From Arenicola marina (lineage: Eukaryota > Annelida > Polychaeta > Arenicolidae): 64,000 nt of DNA. The stretch lies in assembly GCA_964019135.1 (NCBI GenBank), contig OZ025265.1:25209143-25273142 (forward strand), read 5' to 3'. The position numbers and the translations under genes are program-made. The stretch's first letter is position 1; each line of letters opens with the position of its first letter. The notes under the pieces are model-generated. The model was not told the DNA's origin, did not search any database, and was given only the letters and a program-made list of their open reading frames with translations. Positions 47,901 through 60,071 of this stretch are shown piece by piece.

Positions 47901-50900
47901 GGCTCCGGGCTGTAGTTTCGTTATTAGTTCACATATTATATCAAATAAGGTGTCAGACGAAAGGTCTACATCCCGACAAGACCAGTACATCTTTTAAAAT
48001 ATAAGGAGACATCATTCACATGGCTAAATTACTTGGCGAAGTGGGTCCCTGTCGGGCACTGGCCTGAAATATACGGCCCCAAGCCCACGCAGTGACACTC
48101 ATTTTAGGCTTGTGGACCCAATGTCCACAACGGGCTCCGGGCTGTGGTTTCGTTATTAATTCACATATTATATCAAATGAGGTGTCAGACGAAAGGTCTA
48201 CATCCCGACAAGACCAGTACATCTTTTAAAATATAAGGAGACATCATTTACATGGCCAGATTAGTTGGCGAAGTGGGTCCCTGTCGGGCACTGGCCTGAA
48301 ATATACGGCCCCAAACCCACGCCGTGACGCTCAGCTAAGGCTTGTGGACCCAATGTCCACAACGGGCTCCGGGCTGTAGTTTCGTTATTAATTCACATAT
48401 TATATCAAATGAGGTGTCAGACGAAAGGTCTACATCCCGACAAGACCAGTACATCTTTTAAAATGTAAGGAGACATCATTTACATGGCTAAATTACTTGG
48501 CGAAGTGGGTCCCTGTCGGGCACTGGCCTGAAATATACGGCCCAAGCCCACGCCGTGACGCTTAGCTAAGGCTTGTGGACCCAATGTCCACAACGGGCTC
48601 CGGGCTGTGGTTTCGTTATTAATTCACATATTATATCAAATGAGGTGTCAGACGAAAGGTCTACATCCCGACAAGACCAGTACATCTTTTAAAATATAAG
48701 GAGACATCATTCACATGGCTAAATTACTTGGCGAAGTGGGTCCCTGTCGGGCACTGGCCTGAAATATACGGCCCCAAGCCCACGCAGTGACACTCATTTT
48801 AGGCTTGTGGACCCAATGTCCACAACGGGCTCCGGGCTGTGGTTTCGTTATTAATTCACATATTATATCAAATGAGGTGTCAGACGAAAGGTCTACATCC
48901 CGACAAGACCAGTACATCTTTTAAAATATAAGGAGACATCATTTACATGGCCAGATTAGTTGGCGAAGTGGGTTCCTGTCGGGCACTGGCCTGAAATATA
49001 CGGTATCTAGTCAACTCGACCCAAAACCAACTCGACCCACGACATGCTCGACCCATCATCGTTCCAAGCCCACGCAGTGACACTCATTTTAGGCTTGTGG
49101 ACCCAATGTCCACAACGGGCTCCGGGCTGTAGTTTCGTTATTAGTTTACATATTATATCAAATAAGGTGTCAGACGAAAGGTCTACATCCCGACAAGACC
49201 AGTACATCTTTTAAAATATAAGGAGACATCATTTACATGGCTAAATTACTTGGCGAAGTGGGTCCCTGTCGGGCACTGGCCTGAAATATACGGCCCCAAG
49301 CCCACGCCGTGACGCTCAGCTAAGGCTTGTGGACCCAATGTCCACAACGGGCTCCGGGCTGTGGTTTCGTTATTAATTCACATATTATATCAAATGAGGT
49401 GTCAGACGAAAGGTCTACATCCCGACAAGACCAGTACATCTTTTAAAATATAAGGAGACATCATTTACATGGCCAGATTAGTTGGCGAAATGGGTCCCTG
49501 TCGGGCACTGGCCTGAAATATACGGCCCCAAGCCCACGCCGTGACGCTCAGCTAAGGCTTGTGGACCCAATGTCCACAACGGGCTCCGGGCTGTAGTTTC
49601 GTTATTAATTCACATATTATATCAAATGAGGTGTCAGACGAAAGGTCTACATCCCGACAAGACCAGTACATCTTTTAAAATGTAAGGAGACATCATTTAC
49701 ATGGCTAAATTACTTGGCGAAGTGGGTCCCTGTCGGGCACTGGCCTGAAATATACGGCCCCAAGCCCACGCCGTGACGCTTAGCTAAGGCTTGTGGACCC
49801 AATGTCCACAACGGGCTCCGGGCTGTGGTTTCGTTATTAATTCACATATTATATCAAATGAGGTGTCAGACGAAAGGTCTACATCCCGACAAGACCAGTA
49901 CATCTTTTAAAATATAAGGAGACATCATTCACATGGCTAAATTACTTGGCGAAGTGGGTCCCTGTCGGGCACTGGCCTGAAATATACGGTATCTAGTCAA
50001 CTCGACCCAAAACCAACTCGACCCACGACATGCTCGACCCATCACCGTTCCAAGCCCACGCAGTGACACTCATTTTAGGCTTGTGGACCCAATGTCCACA
50101 ACGGGCTCCGGGCTGTAGTTTCGTTATTAGTTCACATATTATATCAAATAAGGTGTCAGACGAAAGGTCTACATCCCGACAAGACCAGTACATCTTTTAA
50201 AATATAAGGAGACATCATTCACATGGCTAAATTACTTGGCGAAGTGGGTCCCTGTCGGGCACTGGCCTGAAATATACGGCCCCAAGCCCACGCAGTGACA
50301 CTCATTTTAGGCTTGTGGACCCAATGTCCACAACGGGCTCCGGGCTGTGGTTTCGTTATTAATTCACATATTATATCAAATGAGGTGTCAGACGAAAGGT
50401 CTACATCCCGACAAGACCAGTACATCTTTTAAAATATAAGGAGACATCATTTACATGGCCAGATTAGTTGGCGAAGTGGGTCCCTGTCGGGCACTGGCCT
50501 GAAATATACGGCCCCAAGCCCACGCCGTGACGCTCAGCTAAGGCTTGTGGACCCAATGTCCACAACGGGCTCCGGGCTGTAGTTTCGTTATTAATTCACA
50601 TATTATATCAAATGAGGTGTCAGACGAAAGGTCTACATCCCGACAAGACCAGTACATCTTTTAAAATGTAAGGAGACATCATTTACATGGCTAAATTACT
50701 TGGCGAAGTGGGTCCCTGTCGGGCACTGGCCTGAAATATACGGCCCCAAGCCCACGCCGTGACGCTTAGCTAAGGCTTGTGGACCCAATGTCCACAACGG
50801 GCTCCGGGCTGTGGTTTCGTTATTAATTCACATATTATATCAAATGAGGTGTCAGACGAAAGGTCTACATCCCGACAAGACCAGTACATCTTTTAAAATA

Positions 50901-52016
50901 TAAGGAGACATCATTTACATGGCCAGATTAGTTGGCGAAGTGGGTCCCTGTCGGGCACTGGCCTGAAATATACGGCCCCAAGCCCACGCCGTGACGCTCA
51001 GCTAAGGCTTGTGGACCCAATGTCCACAACGGGCTCCGGGCTGTAGTTTCGTTATTAATTCACATATTATATCAAATGAGGTGTCAGACGAAAGGTCTAC
51101 ATCCCGACAAGACCAGTACATCTTTTAAAATATAAGGAGACATCATTTACATGGCCAGATTAGTTGGCGAAGTGGGTCCCTGTCGGGCACTGGCCTGAAA
51201 TATACGGCCCCAAGCCCACGCCGTGACGCTCAGCTAAGGCTTGTGGACCCAATGTCCACAACGGGCTCCGGGCTGTAGTTTCGTTATTAATTCACATATT
51301 ATATCAAATGAGGTGTCAGACGAAAGGTCTACATCCCGACAAGACCAGTACATCGTTTAAAATATAAGGAGACATCATTTACAAGGCCAGATTAGTTGGC
51401 AAAGTGGGTCCCTGTCGGGCACTGGCCTGAAATATACGGTATCTAGTCAACTCGACCCAAAACCAACTCGACCCACGACATGCTCGACCCATCACCGTTC
51501 CAAGCCCACGCAGTGACACTCATTTTCGGCTTGTGGACCCAATGTCCACAACGGGCTCCGGGCTGTAGTTTCTTTATTAATTCACATATTATATCACATG
51601 AAGTGTCATACGAAAGATCTACGTACCGAAAAGAGAGGTACATCTTTAAAGACATAAGGAGACATCGTTTACATGGCCAAATTAGTTCGCGAAGTGGGTC
51701 CCTGTCGGGCACTGGCCTGAAATATACAGCCCCAAGCCCACGCCGTGATGCTCAGCTCAGGCTTGTGGACCCAATGTCCACAACGGGCTCCGGGCTGTAG
51801 TTTCTTTATTAATTCACATATTATATCACATGAGGTGTCATACGAAAGGTCTACATCCCGACAAGACGGATATATCTTTTAAAATATAAGGAGACATCAT
51901 TTACACAGCCAAATTTGTTGGCGAAGTGGGTCCCTGTCGGGCACTGACCTGAAATATACGGCCCCAAGCCGACGCCATCATATAATAGGTTAGGTTTGTG
52001 GACCCATGGCCACGAG
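41969..52016. repeat. Satellite of 232-bp and 290-bp monomers with 2203-bp higher-order repeat
   Basis: About 41-42 head-to-tail monomers occur; the word ACAACGGGCT recurs at 232-bp steps from 41981 to 51781. Nine monomers are 290 bp because they carry a 58-bp extra block beginning TATCTAGTCAACTCGACC (near 43090, 44308, 45294, 45816, 46800, 47786, 49003, 49989, 51439). From about 46.5 kb the pattern repeats at 2203 bp (seven short and two long monomers, one short by one base). Private variants recur at that distance, for example GGGTTCCTG near 46769 and 48972. The block before it repeats at 2493 bp, i.e. one extra long monomer. Inner monomers are nearly identical while the last two are clearly diverged, as expected from unequal exchange. 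The 66-68-codon minus frames are copies of one chance frame. Confidence 0.95.
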
Positions 52017-52400
52017 TTAAGCTATAATATCAGATATATCACACGAATGTGTCACACGAAAGCATATAGTGGTACACATACACTAATAGACATTTTAATA
52101 AGAATTCATAAACGTAGCGATACGCAGATACTGTTTTGATACTAAGTCCTCATGCTTGTGGCCATAAACGCACGCCAGTATGCAAAGATCTTAAGAAGTT
52201 AACCATACGCACACTCTAATATGCAAAGTCCTCATAAAGGTAGCCATACGCACACACTAGTATGCCATGTCTTCATAAAGATACCCATTCGCACACACTA
52301 GTACGCCATGTCTTCTTAAAGATACCCATAAGCACACACTAGTATGCCATGTCTTCATAAAGTTAGCCATACGCACATATTAGTATGCCAGTATGTTCTA
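52017..52400 (+). repeat. Degenerate tandem repeat of about 58 bp
   Basis: About five units with the words TAGTATGCCATGTCTTC, ATAAAG(A/G/T)TA and GCCATACGCACAC run from about 52140 to 52400. Related units occur at about 52560-52590 and in the loop of the foldback element (52925-53030), so the array and the foldback share sequence. Confidence 0.7.
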
Positions 52401-52404
52401 CTAG

Positions 52405-52565
52405 GCCAGCCAAAGCGGGCGGTGCGTGGTGCGAATCCCGCCTGTAAATATTTCAATGTGTGTGTAGTATAATATGTTCCCATGCGTTTCTTCGAAAACA
52501 CTATGGCGTCATGCAGGAGAGCCAGCCATATCTCCTCTTTTCCATCCAGTACTCAAATTCCTTTT
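52405..52565 (+). mobile_element. Degenerate SINE
   Basis: A tRNA-like head ends in a B-box-like GGTGCGAATCCCGCC. It is followed by a core word CCCATGCGTTTCTTCGAAAA, similar to CCCATGTCCTTCTTCGAAAA of family A. The tail is lost. Confidence 0.45.
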
Positions 52566-53232
52566 AAAGGTAGCCATATACACATTTAGGATGGCATCTG
52601 TCCGACGGTGAGACTAGATTTCAGCTTTGTTTTGGTTTAAGTTCTAAGGTGTGTTTTGCGGCGTTTGCGCTTAATTATGAGAGAATAAGCCTGTCACCGA
52701 CAGAGCTTACCGCGGTCGTCGCATCGATGACTTTTCGTTAGGGTTTGGTTTGTTCTCATTGTACACCTATAGACTATGGATTGGCGTTTTAAGTCCAGTT
52801 TCTCAAACCAGAGACCGTCGTGGTTGGCCATTCCATGACGCACAACACGTGCCAACCCCTCTTTTGGGATGCTAGATCCTCACAAGAATTCGAATCGTTG
52901 TCGAAAGCCTTGCAAACCTTGTCATGCTTGCAAACATACACACATACTAGTACGCAAAGTCTTGCTGCATGTAGCCATGCACACACTTATACTCAAAGTA
53001 TTCCTGCTTGTAGTCATACACACACACATCGATTCGGATTCTTGGGAGGATCTGGCATCCCGGGTGAGGGGGTGGGCACGTATCGTGTGTGAAGGAATGG
53101 CCCACCACGACGGGCTCTGGTTTGAGAAACTGGACTTGAAACGCCAACCTAGGCACCCACCGGAGAGTACAAACCAAGACCTAACGACAAGTCACCGATG
53201 CGACGACTTCTGGTAAGCTTTGTCGGTCACAT

Positions 53233-54075
53233 TGTCACGTTCGTCTAGGGGTAATTTATTACGTATAAATAAAAGAATGGACAAAATGAGGACGAAAGAA
53301 GGCAAAACAATCTTCTTTCTTTCCCCCTCTTTCTTTCTCTTTCTCGTCATACATGGCAGCTAGTATTCTTTCGTAAAAGTCCCGCTTCTCTCAGCATTCA
53401 CAGCTATAATTAAACAATATTAACAAGCCATAATTATTGGTCAAGGTATATGCACATACATTGGTGGCAATACATGTTTGAACTTATGAAATATAAACAA
53501 ATAAGTACTCTTAAGACACTTACGTGAACATTCACCATTTCCGTTACCATATCTGGCTTCCAGCACACATCATCTTCTAGCAGCACGACAGCTTGTCACC
53601 TTGGCACACAGCCGCACAATATACAAAACCTGGCACACAGCCTCACAATATCATGGCACACAGCCTCACAATATCATGGCACACAGCCTCACAATATCAT
53701 GGCACACAGCCTCACAATATCATGGCGCACAGCAGCGTGATATAATGGCACACAGCCTAACAAAGCGCTGGCACACAGCCTAACAACGCGCTGACACACA
53801 GCCTCACCACAGTAACCTCATCTCTCATCTGTTTATCTCTTTACTGCGGTTCAATATATACCGGCTACTGCCACTCCCATCTCTACTGCAATTAACCAAG
53901 GACACTAAAATTAACTCGTACACAGTCACGCAATTAGACCTTCCCAGATGCTGACATCTAGAACGCTGACACAACTTGATTACTTGGCCAACTTTGGCAC
54001 TCCTTCACACAGATGAAACTGACATAGACATCGATAACTCAAAACCATAGCTCGAAAAACCATGAATCCGTGACA
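53233..54075 (-). repeat. LTR of the Gmr1-like element (3' side)
   Basis: The 843-bp repeat begins TGTCACGGATTC on the minus strand and ends CGTGACA. A purine-rich tract (AAGAGGGGAG) lies just outside it on the internal side, where the polypurine tract is expected. It contains a 23-bp tandem array (CACACAGCCTCACAATATCA units, about 53595-53815). AATAAA-type words occur near the end. Confidence 0.8.
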
Positions 54076-54159
54076 ATACTCCCCTCTTAAGAAAATATCA
54101 CGGCATATTTTACCAACAACGGGTTTCCAAAACTATGTACAAATTTTACGCACACAAGA

Positions 54160-54730
54160 CACATCTATTCCTGCATACGACTAAGATAATCAGCGATAAC
54201 ATTGTCTTTGCCCTTAATGGCACGAATCTGATCTTTGTAGTTCTGGAGAAACATCGGCCATCTCATAATACGACTATTAGAGACTTTGCATTTGTCAATG
54301 TACACTAAGGGTTGATGATCAGTTTCTAAGACGAACTCCTTTCCATATAGGTAAGTTTGAAAACGTTTAATGGCCCAAACTAAGGCCAAACATTCGCGTT
54401 CTATGACTGAATAATTTTTTTTTCGGGCAATGAGTTTCTTACTGGCATAAGCTATGGGAAACTTTCCATCTGGGTAGCTCTGCAAAAGGGCGGCACCAAT
54501 GCCACTATCTGACGCATCTGTCTGTAACCAGAAAGTCTTAGAAAAATCCGGCATACATAACACCGGTTGTTTCGTCAACATCATTTTCAAAGTAAGAAAC
54601 GATTTGTCATGAGCCTGTTCCCATTTCACTCGATTTGGCTGACCTTTTCGTGACAAGTCCGTCAAAGGGACTGCAATTGCTGCAAAATTAGGAACAAATT
54701 TCCGAAAATATCCGATAAGAACCACCTTAA
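54160..54730 (-). mobile_element. RNase H part of the Gmr1-like element
   Basis: A Ty3/gypsy RNase H region is seen, with LQTDASDSGIGAALLQ, YASKKLIARKKNYSVIERE and ALVWAIKRFQTYLYG stretches and a DHQPLVYI stretch. It is preceded by the RT connection segment (GYFRKFVPNFA). This is a fossil part of the element at 53233-61069. Confidence 0.85.
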
Positions 54731-55560
54731 GTTACTTGTCGCTTCGCTACAGGGCGAGGGGCTTCTAATATCTCAACCACTTTACCTGGATGAGGCTGCA
54801 ACTGATTGTCTGATACTCTGTGGCCAACAAAGCTCAAATCGTTGAACCCAATGAAACACTTGGTTGGTCTTATGGTCAAATTGGCTTTACTAATACGCTC
54901 AAAAAGTGTACGTAGCACAACAACGCGTTCTTCCCAATTGTGGGTATGTTCTAGCACATCATCTATGTAACTGTCAGCATGATTTAAACCATTTGACAAT
55001 TTCCTCACTAATCTGTTAAAGGATGCAGTTGCATTGATCATTCCAAATAACATCTTACAAAACTGATACAAACCATCTGATGTAACAAAAGCTGTCATTT
55101 ACTTCGAACCTTCTTCCATAGGAATCTGCCAGTATCCTTTACTGAAATCAATCTTGGTGAAGTATACATCTGCATGTAATTTGGCAAAGATATCTTCAGC
55201 TAAAGGTATAGGTTCTGTATCAAACACAATAATCCGATTGAGTTTCCGAAAGTCAATGCACATCCTGTTGTATCCATGTTTCTTTTTGACCATAACAATA
55301 TTTGATGAACAGGGAGAGTTACATTTCTCGATAACATCAAGCTTTAACATGTCATCAATTTCACTCTTAATCGTTTCACGTATTGAATAAGGTAACGGGT
55401 AAGGTTTCGACTTCACTGGTTCATCAGAAGTCAGAGACACTTTGTGTTCCACAAGATGAGTAGTACCGGGTAAATCATTGAATATGTGTCTAAATTCATG
55501 GACTATGTTTTCTATCTCTTTTCTTTGTTTATCAGTCAAATCAGGATTTATTACCACATC
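54730..55560 (-). mobile_element. Reverse transcriptase part of the Gmr1-like element
   Basis: The blocks present include VKKKHGYNRMCIDFRKLN, TKIDFSKGYWQIPM and YIDDVLEHT, the last being the YxDD catalytic block. The order and wording are those of Ty3/gypsy RTs. This is a fossil part; it lies after the integrase, which is the diagnostic Gmr1-like order. Confidence 0.88.
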
Positions 55561-55569
55561 TCTATAAGT

Positions 55570-57840
55570 CTATTTTCCTTTTACATCCGGTAAGTCTACG
55601 AGATTATCATCTTCAACATCTTCACCACATTCAATTATCGCGGTAGCAGCAAACTCTGTTGTAGTTACATCAGATGGTTTGTTATACAGTCTCAACATAT
55701 TCGCATGAAACGTCTTCGTTTTATCATTGATTCTGATTTGAAGGTCATTCAGAGCTACACATTGCTCTACCAAATATGGTCCTTTCCACTGAAGTAACAA
55801 CTTATTGTTTGAAGTTGGCAGCAATACTAAAACATTATCACCTATTTTGAAGGGTTTTTTCTTTGCTCCATGATCGTATTGTCGTTTTTGTCGCACTATG
55901 GCTTCAGTCAACTCGCGATGAGCTAGTTTACATGTATCTTCAAGTCGAGTTTTCCGATCTAGGACATACTAATAAGTAGTTTTCACATCGTCACATTCAA
56001 CATCTTTAGTCCACAGTTGTTTTAATATCTGCATAGGGCCACGCACAGTTCAGTCATACAACATTTCAAATGGGGAAAATCCTAGGCTTTCCTTAGTAGC
56101 TTCGCGATAAGCAAACGAGAACGTCAAGCGTAGAAAATCGACGAAAATCTGGGGATAAGTGCAATTGGAATATATATAGCGAGTGCCGACTATGTACATG
56201 CATTGCTGACAGAGTATAGGCCGAAATGTCCGCGCGCCGTGAGTCATTTGGCGTATCGAAGCTTTATAATGGGATCGGCCATGTTAAATGTCTTTGTTTT
56301 TCTGCGTGCAAAGCACTGGTCTGATTTGAATGGTATTTGGCACACATGATGTCAGTAATATTGGTACCTATTCCACGACATACAGGAAGTCTATCTGCAT
56401 TTATGTAGGCACAGCGATTTTTCTCCATTTTTATTCGGGTCAAATTTAACCATCCAATAGCTCGAAAGCTATAAATGTGAGGTAAAATCTGAGACACATT
56501 TCTTAAATATTAACGGAGCTACAAAGAAAAACATGATTCGTGACCTTGACCTTGTTGTGACCTTGACCTTGGAAGCGTGACCTTGATCAATATAGTGCTT
56601 TGGCCCAAATACTAATGTCATGTCTCACGCAAGGTGTCGGTTGTCTGACATGTCCCCTTCATGGATAAATTGGGGAGGCCATTTTCCCGCCAAAATGCTA
56701 ACGTAGGATTTTCAATTTTCAAGAGGCTGTGGCGCGAAAACTGGTTATCCTACGTCAAATCTGATGTCAGTGACACGAAAGATTTTGAGGAGCTGAGTAT
56801 TTTGACACTAATTGCGGCTCTCTAGCTGCAATATTAAGAGAGCTAGAGCGGAAAATGTGTTTGGACGTATCATCGTGACCTTGACCTTTGAGTTATATTG
56901 CCCATTCACGAACTTGACCTGTCGATTGGCTGTCGGAATGTTTTGGTAAAAGAAGAGAACGATATCTTTAGGCATTTGACAGATAATGCGTCTACAGACA
57001 GACAGACAGACAGACAGACAAACCGAACACACCGACATAAGACGAAAATCGTCGTAGATTTTCGTCTCAACAAAACTGCTGGCAATTATCTGTCCCAATC
57101 CTTGGGTTTTTCGTTACAAAGACGCTTTAAAATCTGCTTCATGGTACCGTTAAATCTTTCAATCAATCCATTACAAATGGGATGGTAAGAAGTTGTAGTA
57201 AGCTGTTTGATAGAGACTAATCTGCAAATTTCTCTCATCAAGTCTGATGTAAACTGAGAACCTAAGTCACTGAGCACTTCGTCAGGAAATCCAACTCTGC
57301 TGTATATACTCAAAAGTGCCTCGGCAACAGTCTCCGTATCAATTTTCTTCAAGAGAACAGCTTCAGGGTACCTGGTGGCATAATCTATGACAGTCAAGAT
57401 ATATCGGTGACCTCTGTCAGATGAAGGTTGAATAGGACCAACAAAGTCGACAGCACCACGTTTGAATGGTCTGTCAATCAATGGATGTTGAACCAGAGAA
57501 GCTTTACCAGATTTGCCTTTGGGAATAGTGCATTGACAAATGTCGCAGGATCGACAGAATCGCGTGACGTCACCATGTACATTTGGCCAATAGAATTGAG
57601 TTAATATCTTATCACTGGTCTTCCTGTTGCCTAAATGACCACCAATGAGTGATTCATAAGCCAAAGCGAGAACCTGAGGACGATACGAACTGGGAACTAC
57701 CAACTGTCTTATCGCGTCGCGACCTGGTATCAGCGGTTCAATGACCTTGTAAAGAAGTCCCTTCCGAATTTTAAAGGCAGAAGTATTCGAGTTGTTAATT
57801 TTGGGTGGATCGTCGGCGTGAGCCATTAACCACAATTTAG
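55570..57840 (-). mobile_element. Integrase part of the Gmr1-like element, split by a nested insertion
   Basis: The N-terminal zinc-binding HHCC region (a HLGNRKTSDKI stretch, then CRSCDICQ) and the DDE core (VDFVGPIQ, VLSDLGSQFTSDLM, NGLIERFNGTMK) lie at about 57.1-57.8 kb. The C-terminal region with FKIGDNVLVLLP and WKGPYLVEQ (a GPY/F-type module) lies at about 55.6-55.9 kb. An unrelated insertion of about 0.9 kb (56.14-57.07 kb) separates them. This is a fossil part. Confidence 0.85.
56140..57067. mobile_element. Unclassified element nested in the integrase region
   Basis: The insert is bounded by GACGAAAATCT at the left and AGATTTTCGTC at the right. It holds repeated TGACCTTGACCTTG words (about 56540-56585 and 56876), a (GACA)n tract (about 56997-57021) and a strong hairpin GACGAAAATC/GATTTTCGTC at its right end. 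It has no coding capacity that I recognise. The size and simple-repeat content suggest a non-autonomous element. Confidence 0.55.
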
Positions 57841-57949
57841 AAAGAGACTTCAGAGGGCATCAATCAGAGATTCAACAGTGACGTTGTCGCCTACACCGTC
57901 AGGAACACGTAATTATTGCGGTACGTCACATTGTCGTTTTGTCTGACTC

Positions 57950-58300
57950 CTAGTTACAATGGTATTAGCAATTTTTGCTGGATTTTGATTTTGCACCATC
58001 AATATTTCCAATAATTAGATCATAGATTGGGTTCTGCGTGCACAAAGCTTCATCTTCTCCAGAGTAGAATGGGGTATTTACTTGAACCTTAGCAACTGGG
58101 TATTTTCGCATAGTGCCGTCAATTAGTAAACACATGTGATTCTTGCCCGTAAGCTGCTCTGGTTTCACTAAGCTGGAGCGTACAGCAACTCCGCTACATC
58201 CTGTGTCACGCAAGGTATTTACTAAAGTGCCACCAATCAGACCCTTTCTAACAAGCATTCCCATGGAATCAGCGCTTGGTTCTGAACAATCTCCACTTAC
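57950..58300 (-). mobile_element. Protease part of the Gmr1-like element
   Basis: A retroviral-type aspartic protease region is marked by the DTGCSG active-site motif in an LRDTGCSGVAVRSSLV stretch, with an IGNIDGAKS stretch following. It lies between gag and integrase. This is a fossil part. Confidence 0.7.
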
Positions 58301-58449
58301 AATTGGGAGATATTTGCCATTAGCTACTTATCAACTCAGATACTCTCATTACGCAACAACCAGCGGTTTCTACGTTAGCATTCTCAAGGGCATTATCTGA
58401 CATCGACAAGTCAGCACCACTAGTGTCTACGGTATTCGTCAACATCATT

Positions 58450-59450
58450 GCACCCGCTCTTTGTTTGACATCTGGAGTCTTGGAGTTGCGACATTATCTT
58501 GCTATATGACCTGTTTTGTCACAAACACATCGTCGTCTATCAATAGGGGAGGGAGCAGAGTTATTTGTTTGTTTCCGATCTTCATATGTAGTTACATTAC
58601 TGCGACATCGGTCTGCAACATGTCCGATTCGCTTGCACCTATAACAACGTTTGTCTGTCCCGTTATTCTGCATGTCTCTGTCACGGGTCACCACGCGCGT
58701 TTTCTTACCGTCTAATGTACAACCGTGAATATGCAAGTAGCGCTCAGCATATTTTTCGACAGAGTCACTAGAATGAGGATCTTTCTCACGCATGTATGTG
58801 CGCAAATCAAGACTGCAACATCGAAGAAATTGTTCTCTAATGAAGAGATCACTCAGTTCATGGTACGTCATCTTAATATCTGATAACTCAACCCACCTGG
58901 TCGAATTACTGCGGAGTCGAGCCATCTGTTCACTCGGTGTCAGTCCTGGTTCAACATTAGTGTCAAAAAACTTTCTTCTTTCTTTTGTTCTGTACCCGTC
59001 TTTGGTCAACAGATATCTGTGTAGTAAAGCGCTTTTAACTTTATCATAATCACTGGCGTCTTCTATTGACATCCTGAAGTAGGTTTCCAAAGCCCGTCCA
59101 GTAAGTAGTGCACTAAGAGCAGTTGCCCAGTCGTCCGTATGCCATTCCTGACAATTAGCAAACCTTTCAAATCGATTCCAATATGCGTCAATATTGTCTT
59201 TACCGTCTTGGAATGTTGGTAACTTAGGGACCGGAACATGTGATGAGTTGTACTATCTTTACAAATACTTTCTGTTTCGGCGTCCTTCTTAACCTTTTCT
59301 AATTCAGTCTCTTTTTCGAGTTTAGTTACTTCAAACTCCCGTTTCATACGCCTCTCATCTCGTTCTATCTCCAAGTCCCATCTACGAGTTTCCAACCTTT
59401 CTTTCTTTTCATTTTCCACGAAGTCTTTTACCTCTTAATCGGCATAACCT
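58450..59450 (-). mobile_element. Gag part of the Gmr1-like element
   Basis: A charged coiled-coil-like N-terminal region (KKERLETRRWDLEIERDER) is followed by a capsid-like region and a CCHC zinc knuckle (CYRCKRIGHVADRC). A second, less regular cysteine cluster follows. The coiled-coil plus capsid plus zinc-knuckle order is that of Ty3/gypsy gag proteins. This is a fossil part. Confidence 0.7.
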
Positions 59451-59469
59451 AAGTCATTGCCAAGCCCCA

Positions 59470-60071
59470 TTAAGGTCGAGAGCGGGTGGCGCCTGGCGGA
59501 TTTTTTCAGAACTAAATTCAATTTATTTTTTTGAATTTTTAGGATTAAATGGCAACCAATATCAATCTATGTCACATCAAATAATGTTTCCTCCACCAAA
59601 TTTGCATGTATTTGATGTATTACAAGCAAATACCAAGATATTTAGTGATTGCACATATGTGCCGAAAGGCACAATTGTGACAATTCGTCATTTTTGGCCT
59701 ATTTTATGGCCTATTTTGGTTACAAAAGAGCTTATAGAACAAAAGTTAGTTCAGTAACATATCGTTTTTTTGTTATTTTTGTATTCACTATGACGCTAGG
59801 CTTCAGCAGGCAGTTTTTTGTAGAAGTCTGTCGACCAGTTTTTATAGGGGATTTAAAAACATGAAGAAAAAAACACATTTATAAGATTTTCCCATTGACC
59901 GCCATGTTAAAGCCAATTTGACAAAAATGCCCCAAACTTTTTTTTTAGTGAAGTGACATATATTTTTTATTACATTTTCAGGTAGATCCATACATGATAC
60001 TTATCTAGAGAAAAAATCAAAAAAATCTGTCGACGAATTTTTTTTGACCCCCCACCCGCTCTCGACCTTAA
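59470..60071. mobile_element. TTAA-bounded MITE nested near the gag end
   Basis: TTAA followed by GGTCGAGAGCGGGTGG at the left mirrors CCACCCGCTCTCGACC followed by TTAA at the right. The TIR is 16 bp and perfect, and the body is 602 bp, AT-rich and non-coding. The TTAA duplication would fit piggyBac, Kolobok or Sola-type transposases; a TA-duplicating Tc1/mariner origin is also possible, since TA lies within TTAA. The perfect ends indicate that it is younger than its host element. Confidence 0.8.

Noticed and set aside
43094-51712. Repeated 66-68-codon minus frames (MYWSCRDVDLSSDT type)
   Set aside because: They recur because the satellite monomer recurs; their ends vary with monomer type and there is no sign of selection.
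4536-52016. CRISPR-like array
   Set aside because: The repeats are head-to-tail without unique spacers and the genome is eukaryotic.
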